Below are positions 21,289 to 27,336 of a DNA stretch of 27,336 nt, piece by piece; position 1 is the first letter of the stretch; each line of letters begins with the position of its first letter. The position numbers were made by a program, and so were the translations under genes. Origin of the DNA: JBDTNQ01 sp039933635. GTDB taxonomy: Bacteria; Acidobacteriota; Vicinamibacteria; Vicinamibacterales; SCN-69-37. The notes under the pieces are model-generated. The model saw only the letters and a list, made by a program, of their open reading frames with translations, had not been told where the DNA came from and made no database searches. The DNA lies in contig JBDTNQ010000057.1 in the NCBI GenBank assembly GCA_039933635.1, positions 1 to 27,336 on the forward strand. Reading direction: 5' to 3'.

Positions 21289-24200
21289 ATGCAGGCTTGT
21301 TCGCAGGCTCTTGCAAGAACCGCTGCGCGCACCGCCGGTCTCTGGCTGATTGCCGTCAGTCTGGCCGTTGCCGCGTTCGCGCAGGGTGTCACCGGCACGG
21401 TATCCGGCACCGTCAAAGACGAACAAGGTGGCGTCGTCCCCGGGGCGACGGTCACGCTGATCAGCGAATCGCGCAACACGCGACTGAGCCCGGTTGTCAC
21501 GAACACACGGGGCGACTTCGTGATCCCCAACGTCACCGCTGGCACCTACACCCTCGAGGTGGAGATGCCGTCGTTCAAGACCTTGCATCGCGCCGGGCTG
21601 CAGGTCAACGCGGGGTCGCAGCTCGCGATTGGTGCGGTGACGATCTCGGTTGGCGGACAGTCAGAGGTCGTGACGGTCACGAGCGAGGCGCCGCTGATTC
21701 AGTCCGCCAGTGGTGAGCGTTCGTTCACGGTGACGACGGATGCGGTCACGAATCTGCCGCTGGCGAACCGTAGCTATGACGGCCTGCTGGCGCTGGCGCC
21801 CGGCGTGGCGCTCAGCGGCGGACTGACACCTGCCTCGAGAGTCGGTGGCGGCGGCGACAGCAACTTCATGCTGGATGGGGCGACGGCCATGGATCCAGGC
21901 GTCAACCGTCCGGCCACGCGCGTGAGCGTCGAAGCGATTGCCGAGGTCAAGCTGGCGACGTCGACCTACCAGGCGGAGTACGGACGGTCGAGTGGTCTGC
22001 AGATCAACGCCGTGACGAAGAGCGGCAGCAACAGATTCCATGGGTCGATCTACGACGTCGAGCGAAACTCCAAGTGGAACAAGAACAGCCAGAGCAACAT
22101 TCTGAACGGCGATCCCAAGAACTTCCAGGACGAACGGGACTGGGGCTTCTCGATTGGCGGTCCGGTCGGCAAGCCCGGAGGCAGCAACAAGCTGTTCTTC
22201 TACTTCAACCAGGAGTACAACCCTCGGACCTTTGGCAACGAGGTCAATCGGTTCCGCGTGCCGACACTGCTCGAGCGTCAGGGCGACTTCTCGCAGTCGA
22301 CGGACAACAACGGCGCGCTGTACAACCTCATCAAGGATCCACAGTCCTCGACCGCCTGTTCGAGCTCGGTCAAGACGGGGTGCTTTCAGGATGGAGGCGT
22401 CATCGGGCGCATTCCGAAGAACAGGCTCTATCAGTCGGGTCTCAACATCCTGAACTGGTGGCCCACGCCCAATATCACCAACCCCGGGACGCTGGCCTAC
22501 AACTACGAAGTCACGGCGCCCAAGGTCAACCTGCTCGGCTATCAGCCGATCATCCGCGTGGACTATCAGCCGCGCACCAACCTGCGCGGGAGCTTTAAGT
22601 TCCTTGAGTATCAGCAGCCCGCGGACGCCATCCCCGGCACGATCCCGGGGTTCAACGATTCGAAGGAGCACAACTACGGGATCTGGGTGCCGGCCGGTAC
22701 AATCAACTGGGCGATCGACTCGAGAACCTTCCTTGAGGGATCCTTCGGCGCGAACTATCACCATCAGGAAGGGTGTTCCATCACAGGTGGGTCGCCGAAC
22801 TACTGCCAGAACGGCAACAGCGTCACGGCCGCGGGCAACCGCATTCAGTCCGGGTTCGGGGACATTCCGTACCTGTTTCCCGACGCCACCATTCTGAGTC
22901 CCAACACCTTCTCGTACGAGGTGCTCAACAAGGTGTCGACCACGTCGTGGGACGGGACGCGCGTGCAGGCGCCGCCCTCCTTTGCCTGGGGCAACCGCAT
23001 CACGAACGCGCCGCCGAACAACACCGGGCCGTTCGGCAACTTCATCCTCGACACGCGCAATCGCACCTGGAATGCCAGCCTGACGCGCGTGCAGGGCGCG
23101 CATACCTACAAGACCGGCTACTACTATTTCCGGAGCTACCAGCGCCGTGGTCAGGGGAACATCACCGGGTCCATCAGCTTCGCCAACGATACGGCCAACC
23201 CTCTCGACACGACGTTCGGCTTCGCCAACGCCGCGGTCGGCGTCTTCAGCACATATTCACAGCTGTCGCGCTGGGGCGAAGGCGCCTACCTCGCCGTGAA
23301 CCACGAGGCGTTCGCGCAGGACAACTGGCGTATCACCAGCCGCGTCACGCTCGACTATGGTCTCCGCTTCATCCATCAGGTGCCGCAGTACGATTCCTAC
23401 GGCTTCAGCTCGAACTTCCTGGCGGAGAAGTGGAGCGGGTCGGCGGCGCCTGCCCTCTACGTGGCGGGCTGCTCGACCAGCACCTATCCGTGCACGGCCG
23501 CCAATCGTCGCGCCACGAACCCGCTCACGGGGCAGATGCTCGGTCCGAACTCGGTGCTCGCTATCGGCACGCTCGTCCCGAACACTGGCTCCTCGACCAA
23601 CGGCGTTTTCCCGGCGGGGCAAGGCATCGCCAAGACGAACTACACCTACCCGTCACTCGCCGTCACGCCACGCGTGGGTGCCGCCTGGGACGTCGCCGGA
23701 AATCAGCGATTCGTGGTCCGGGGCGGCGCGGGCCTGTTCTATGACCGGCCGCCGGCGCAGAACATCTACAACACGGTGAACAACCCGCCGTTCTCCCGGC
23801 AAGTCACGGTCCGCTATGGGCAACTGCAGAATCTCGGCAGCGCCGGTCTGACGACCGAGGCCCCGCCATCCCTGACGGTCTGGCAGTACGACCAGAACCT
23901 GCCGGCGTCGGTACAGTGGAACGTCGGCATGCAAACGGTGCTGCCGTTCTCGGCGGCACTCGACGTCTCGTACACGGGCCAGCACACGTACGACACGCCG
24001 GCGCAGGTGAACATCAACGCCATCGATTTCGGCACGGCGTTCCTTCCATCGAGCCAGAATCCTGCCGCCGCCACGTCGGCATCCTCCACTGATCCGACGA
24101 CGTCGTATGCGTCGACGAATCCGGACCTGGTGCGGTTCTACAAGGGCTACGGCTCGATCAACCAGCAGCAACCCAACTTCTACCGCACGTATCACTCCAT

Positions 24201-25014
24201 CCAGGTCTCTCTGAATCGGCGATTCCGGAAGGGACTCCTGTTCGGCTTCAACGACACGATCAGTCTGTCGGACAAGCAGCAGGCCGGTCTTCGGTTGCAG
24301 CACAATGCCGACGGCACGGTGGTCGTCCGTGCCGATCAGGCGGCGGCCAACGCGCTCCTCGGAAACAACCGTCCACAGACGCACCTGATGCGGGCGAACT
24401 TCGTCTGGCAGTTGCCGAAATTGGCCGCGTCACAGCCGGTCCTTCGCGCCGTGGGCTACGTCGTGAACGACTGGAGCCTTTCCGGGATCTGGTCGGCGCA
24501 GACCGGGAGCCCGTACACGGTAGGCTTTTCGTACCAGAACGGGGGCGGCAACGTGAACCTCACCGGGTCGCCAGACTACGGCGCCCGTGTGCGGGTGGTC
24601 GGCGATCCGGGCAGCGGATGCAGCGCCGATCCGCTCCGCCAGTTCACAACGGCGGCCTTTGCGGGCCCACTTGTCGGCAGTGACGGGCTGGAATCGGGGA
24701 ACGGCTACGCGCGGTCATGCTTCCAGAGCCAGACCGATCTCGCGATTGCGAGGACCGTGAACCTCGGTCGCGGCCGCAGCGTGCAGTTCCGGCTCGATGT
24801 CTTCAACGCCTTCAATCAGGCGGCCATCACGGGACGCCTGACGACGATGAACCTGTCGAGCCCGAGTGACCCGGTGACGATCACCAACCTGCCATTCGAC
24901 GCGGCGGGGAACGTCATCGACTCGAGGTCCAGGCCGCGCGGCGCCGGATTTGGCGTGGCCACCGGCTACCAGCCTCCGCGGACCATGCAGCTGCAGGCGC
25001 GGTTCTCGTTCTAG
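21289..25014 (+). CDS. TonB-dependent receptor with carboxypeptidase-regulatory domain (Oar-like)
   Basis: Predicted 1241-residue outer-membrane protein. A signal peptide (about 1-32, ending AVAAFAQG) is followed by a CarboxypepD_reg beta-sandwich (about 33-110: GTVSGTVKDEQGGVVPGATVTL, NTRGDFVIPNVTAGTYTLEVE). The plug domain (about 115-260) contains SRVGGGGDSNFMLDGATAMD and YQAEYGRSSGLQINAVTKSGSNRFHGSIYD. A very large barrel follows, ending in MQLQARFSF with the terminal Phe needed for outer-membrane assembly. There is no STN/signalling domain. Such Oar-like receptors in Acidobacteriota are thought to import large or polymeric substrates. The ATG at 21289 has GGAG 9 bases upstream; a GTG at 21274 is the alternative. 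It is the first gene of a probable operon with ThuA copy 2 (22-base gap) and the hydrolase. Confidence 0.92.
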   Translation: MQACSQALARTAARTAGLWLIAVSLAVAAFAQGVTGTVSGTVKDEQGGVVPGATVTLISESRNTRLSPVVTNTRGDFVIPNVTAGTYTLEVEMPSFKTLHRAGLQVNAGSQLAIGAVTISVGGQSEVVTVTSEAPLIQSASGERSFTVTTDAVTNLPLANRSYDGLLALAPGVALSGGLTPASRVGGGGDSNFMLDGATAMDPGVNRPATRVSVEAIAEVKLATSTYQAEYGRSSGLQINAVTKSGSNRFHGSIYDVERNSKWNKNSQSNILNGDPKNFQDERDWGFSIGGPVGKPGGSNKLFFYFNQEYNPRTFGNEVNRFRVPTLLERQGDFSQSTDNNGALYNLIKDPQSSTACSSSVKTGCFQDGGVIGRIPKNRLYQSGLNILNWWPTPNITNPGTLAYNYEVTAPKVNLLGYQPIIRVDYQPRTNLRGSFKFLEYQQPADAIPGTIPGFNDSKEHNYGIWVPAGTINWAIDSRTFLEGSFGANYHHQEGCSITGGSPNYCQNGNSVTAAGNRIQSGFGDIPYLFPDATILSPNTFSYEVLNKVSTTSWDGTRVQAPPSFAWGNRITNAPPNNTGPFGNFILDTRNRTWNASLTRVQGAHTYKTGYYYFRSYQRRGQGNITGSISFANDTANPLDTTFGFANAAVGVFSTYSQLSRWGEGAYLAVNHEAFAQDNWRITSRVTLDYGLRFIHQVPQYDSYGFSSNFLAEKWSGSAAPALYVAGCSTSTYPCTAANRRATNPLTGQMLGPNSVLAIGTLVPNTGSSTNGVFPAGQGIAKTNYTYPSLAVTPRVGAAWDVAGNQRFVVRGGAGLFYDRPPAQNIYNTVNNPPFSRQVTVRYGQLQNLGSAGLTTEAPPSLTVWQYDQNLPASVQWNVGMQTVLPFSAALDVSYTGQHTYDTPAQVNINAIDFGTAFLPSSQNPAAATSASSTDPTTSYASTNPDLVRFYKGYGSINQQQPNFYRTYHSIQVSLNRRFRKGLLFGFNDTISLSDKQQAGLRLQHNADGTVVVRADQAAANALLGNNRPQTHLMRANFVWQLPKLAASQPVLRAVGYVVNDWSLSGIWSAQTGSPYTVGFSYQNGGGNVNLTGSPDYGARVRVVGDPGSGCSADPLRQFTTAAFAGPLVGSDGLESGNGYARSCFQSQTDLAIARTVNLGRGRSVQFRLDVFNAFNQAAITGRLTTMNLSSPSDPVTITNLPFDAAGNVIDSRSRPRGAGFGVATGYQPPRTMQLQARFSF

Positions 25015-25036
25015 GCGTGAACCATTGGGGGGCACG

Positions 25037-25918
25037 ATGCCGCACCGCTTCGTGCCTCCCATTGGCGTGGCCGCCATCCTGGGCGTTGCGCTCCTGAGTC
25101 TGCGGCCGGTTCTGGTGCGCGGCGAGGCTTCACAGCCGCCGAGAAAGCACGTGCTCGCGTGGGCCGATGTCCGGAGTGGGTACCAGCACGACTCGATCTC
25201 ACACGCCCTCGCCACGGTCGAACGGCTCGGGCGTGAGTCCGGCGCCTACGACACGATCATCCGCACGGACTCGCAGCCGATCACCAAACACGAGATCACC
25301 TTCCGCGTGGGCGCGGGAATCGCCACCGGCGAGCAGTTCCTTGCCAGAAATCTGAACTACTTCGACGCAATCTTCTTCTTTGGCGTCCGCGAAATCGACA
25401 TCACGGATCAACAGAAGTCCGATCTGATGTCGTTCGTCCGCGATGACGGGAAGGGCTTCGTGGCGGCGCACTCAGCTGCGACGGCCTTCTTCTCGTGGCC
25501 TGAGTTCGGCGACATGCTGGGCGCACGCTTCGACGAGCACCCGTGGGAAGTCATCGAAGCTCCGGTGGTCGTGGAGGATCCGCTGTTCCCTGCGATGCGC
25601 CGGTTTCCGCCGCGGGTTGGCCTGACGGACGAACACTATCAGCTGAAGGATATCTCCCGAACCAAGGTTCGCGTGCTGGCGCATCTCGACGTCACGGGAC
25701 TCGATCTCAGCGGGCCGCTGGTGCACCGTACGGATGGAGACTTCCCGGTGGCCCTGGCGCACACTTATGGCAAGGGCAAGGTGTTCTACTCCACGCTCGG
25801 TCACGCGGCGGAGTCGTGGGACAACCCGGTCATCCAGCAGATGTACTTCGAGGCCCTGCGATGGTCGATGGGACTGGTGGACGGCGATGCGACGCCCCGA
25901 CCCCGGCCCCGGTCCTAG
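25037..25918 (+). CDS. Secreted ThuA-domain protein, copy 2
   Basis: Predicted 293-residue exported protein with a hydrophobic signal segment (PPIGVAAILGVALLSLRPVLVRG) and a ThuA domain over nearly the whole mature chain: KHVLAWADVRSGYQHDSISHALATVERLG, FDAIFFFGVREIDI, GKGFVAAHSAATAFFSWPEFGDMLGARFDEHPWE, HTYGKGKVFYSTLGHAAESWD. It is clearly related to the protein at 11540-12583 but lacks both the Gly/Pro/Arg-rich tracts and the C-terminal tail. The ATG at 25037 has a G-rich stretch (GGGGGG, 4 bases upstream) as ribosome site; the frame is open further upstream inside the receptor gene. The position directly behind the TonB receptor suggests action on the imported substrate in the periplasm. 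Confidence 0.88.
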   Translation: MPHRFVPPIGVAAILGVALLSLRPVLVRGEASQPPRKHVLAWADVRSGYQHDSISHALATVERLGRESGAYDTIIRTDSQPITKHEITFRVGAGIATGEQFLARNLNYFDAIFFFGVREIDITDQQKSDLMSFVRDDGKGFVAAHSAATAFFSWPEFGDMLGARFDEHPWEVIEAPVVVEDPLFPAMRRFPPRVGLTDEHYQLKDISRTKVRVLAHLDVTGLDLSGPLVHRTDGDFPVALAHTYGKGKVFYSTLGHAAESWDNPVIQQMYFEALRWSMGLVDGDATPRPRPRS

Positions 25919-25966
25919 CGGAGCCGACATTCAGTAATGCCGTTGCGTTCTGTCAGGAGTCGTCAT

Positions 25967-27336
25967 ATGTCGGTCCCGCCTCGCGTTGCGATATTCCTCC
26001 TCTTCACCAGCCTGATCACGATCGTTGGTGCCGTTGAGGTGCGGGCGGATGTTCCAACGCCTGTGGTGACGGCCGTTCCCCGCGATGCGGCCGGCACGCC
26101 TGGACGCCACCATCCGTTCTTCGCGACCGACATCGTCTTGTCCAACTACGGCTACGTCGAGGAGGAGTTCTTCTTCGACGGCACGGCGAGCACGTACACG
26201 ACGCCTGAGTTCGGCAGAAACGCCGAGGTACGCGCGAGCGGCATTCCGTTCCGGTCCCGTCTGCTCGTCCGGCGACCGGTGCAATCCGCCCGGTTCAACG
26301 GCGTCGTCATCGTCGAGTGGCTCAATGTGACGAACGGCTACGACACGGACGTGCTGTGGCTGTATCAGAAGGAGTTCTTCCTTCGCGAGGGATATGCGTG
26401 GGTGGGGGTGTCCGTGCAGGATGGCGGCGTCTCGCGGCCGCCGAATGGCATCAAAGTGTGGAATCCGGATCGGTACGGGACGATCAATCTCACGGGCGGA
26501 GGCACGGTCACCGATCCGTCGCTGAACTTCGATGTGTTCTCGCAGGCCGGGGCCGCGGTTCGCAGGGTGTCGCAGGTGCTGGGGGGCTTGAAGCCGCGAT
26601 ACGTGATTGCCGCCGGCCAGTCCCAGTCGGCCGGCCGGATGGGGCCGTACGTGAATAGCGTCCACTCACGCGATCCCATCTATGACGCGGCCTTCCTGAC
26701 GGTGAGCAATCAGCCGATGCGGACCGACCTGACGATACCGGTGATCAAAGTCCTGAGCGAGACTGAGCGCACCACGAGCCGCAGCCAACCGGATTCGGCG
26801 AAGGTGCGGGTGTGGACGGTGGCTGGATCGACGCACTCCGAACAGTATTCGCTGCTGTCGCGTGCGGCGTTCCTGATGCGGGATCTGAACCTGCCGGCCG
26901 TCGACGCGTGCGAGACGCCGGCTCGATCGCGCGTCGAGATCCGCTACGTCTACAACGCCGCGATCGATGCGCTGGTCAAGTGGATGAGCCGCGGCATCGA
27001 ACCGCCACACGCTCCGGCCTTGCAGTTCGACACGCCGGAACCGCCTGCCACGCCGGCGGTCAAGCGTGACGAACACGGCAACGCCCTCGGCGGGATTCGA
27101 CTGGCCGAGATCGCGGTGCCGACCGCGAAGGAATCCGCTGAACTGTGTGGGCTCGGTGGTACGCACGTCCCGTTCGACACGGCGACGCTGAATCGCCTCT
27201 ATCCGACGCACGCGGCGTACGTCTCGAAGGTGACGACCGCGGCTCGCGCCAACGTGCAGGCCGGATTCCAGTTGCCGGCTGACGCCGAGCAGACCATCGA
27301 CACCGCGCGCCGCTCGATCCACGGGTCGCAGTTGAC
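25967..27336 (+). CDS. Secreted alpha/beta-hydrolase-domain protein (partial, runs off the window)
   Basis: At least 456 residues; no stop before the window end. A signal peptide (PPRVAIFLLFTSLITIVGAVEVRA) is followed by a domain like the large 'alpha/beta hydrolase domain-containing' family: RSRLLVRRPVQSARFNGVVIVEWLNVTNGYDTDVLW, FLREGYAWVGVSVQDGGVS, then the nucleophile elbow AAGQSQSAGRM (G-x-S-x-S, about residue 220). A later Asp/His region lies around KVRVWTVAGSTHSEQ. The C-terminal part has AIDALVKWMSRGIEPPHAP. The ATG at 25967 has AGGAG 7 bases upstream. It lies 48 bases after ThuA copy 2 on the same strand, so it is likely the third gene of the receptor operon. An esterase role on the imported compound is plausible but unproven. 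Confidence 0.85.
   Translation, partial: MSVPPRVAIFLLFTSLITIVGAVEVRADVPTPVVTAVPRDAAGTPGRHHPFFATDIVLSNYGYVEEEFFFDGTASTYTTPEFGRNAEVRASGIPFRSRLLVRRPVQSARFNGVVIVEWLNVTNGYDTDVLWLYQKEFFLREGYAWVGVSVQDGGVSRPPNGIKVWNPDRYGTINLTGGGTVTDPSLNFDVFSQAGAAVRRVSQVLGGLKPRYVIAAGQSQSAGRMGPYVNSVHSRDPIYDAAFLTVSNQPMRTDLTIPVIKVLSETERTTSRSQPDSAKVRVWTVAGSTHSEQYSLLSRAAFLMRDLNLPAVDACETPARSRVEIRYVYNAAIDALVKWMSRGIEPPHAPALQFDTPEPPATPAVKRDEHGNALGGIRLAEIAVPTAKESAELCGLGGTHVPFDTATLNRLYPTHAAYVSKVTTAARANVQAGFQLPADAEQTIDTARRSIHGSQL

Overview
The window is high-GC DNA that looks like an Acidobacteriota genome, most likely Vicinamibacteria. This assignment rests on gene style, not on a marker gene. The indicators are a very large TonB-dependent receptor with an N-terminal carboxypeptidase-regulatory domain (Oar type), ThuA-domain proteins, secreted PQQ beta-propeller enzymes, a cytosolic winged-helix/TolB-like/TPR protein, and Gly/Arg/Pro-rich tracts in exported proteins. 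I saw no tRNA, rRNA, CRISPR array, insertion sequence or prophage gene.

Layout. 1-960: a divergent pair, an antibiotic-biosynthesis-monooxygenase-type small protein (-) and a MarR regulator (+), sharing a perfect operator palindrome. 971-1294: a DksA/TraR-type zinc-finger protein (-). 1467-5230 (-): cytochrome c/helix-hairpin-helix protein, secreted metallo-beta-lactamase-fold hydrolase, PQQ propeller enzyme; the last two overlap by 4 bases. 5520-7253 (+): secreted double alpha/beta-hydrolase whose first domain has lost its serine. 7639-10039: a small exported barrel-like protein (+) and a DUF6178-like protein (-). 10194-12583: a second cytochrome c/HhH protein (+) and, on the other strand, ThuA followed by a citryl-CoA-lyase-like protein. 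12727-19036 (+): acylating aldehyde dehydrogenase, ThDP enzyme, winged-helix/TPR regulator and MFS transporter, closely spaced. 19112 to the end (+): second PQQ enzyme, TonB receptor, second ThuA protein and an alpha/beta hydrolase cut by the window edge.

The main discovery candidate is a repeated 22-bp regulatory box, TTACGGT-N6-ACSGTNACM, made of two units 11 bp apart. It lies at 4721, 5340, 12654, 19032 and 21135, with a single half-site at 5257. These sites precede the MBL-PQQ genes, the double hydrolase, the ThuA/aldehyde-dehydrogenase divergent pair, the second PQQ gene and the TonB receptor. At three of them an extended -10 beginning TGCTA lies 28-30 bp beyond the box. The pattern predicts one regulon spanning about 20 kb. 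Two 11-bp units is the geometry bound by OmpR/PhoB-type winged-helix proteins, and the winged-helix/TPR gene at 15971 is the natural local candidate for the reader.

Functional picture (inference): an outer-membrane receptor imports an oligomeric or polar organic substrate; periplasmic hydrolases, ThuA proteins and PQQ dehydrogenases with c-type cytochrome partners process it; an MFS carrier brings the product into the cytoplasm; and the ThDP enzyme plus the CoA-acylating aldehyde dehydrogenase turn it into an acyl-CoA. The substrate cannot be read from the sequence.
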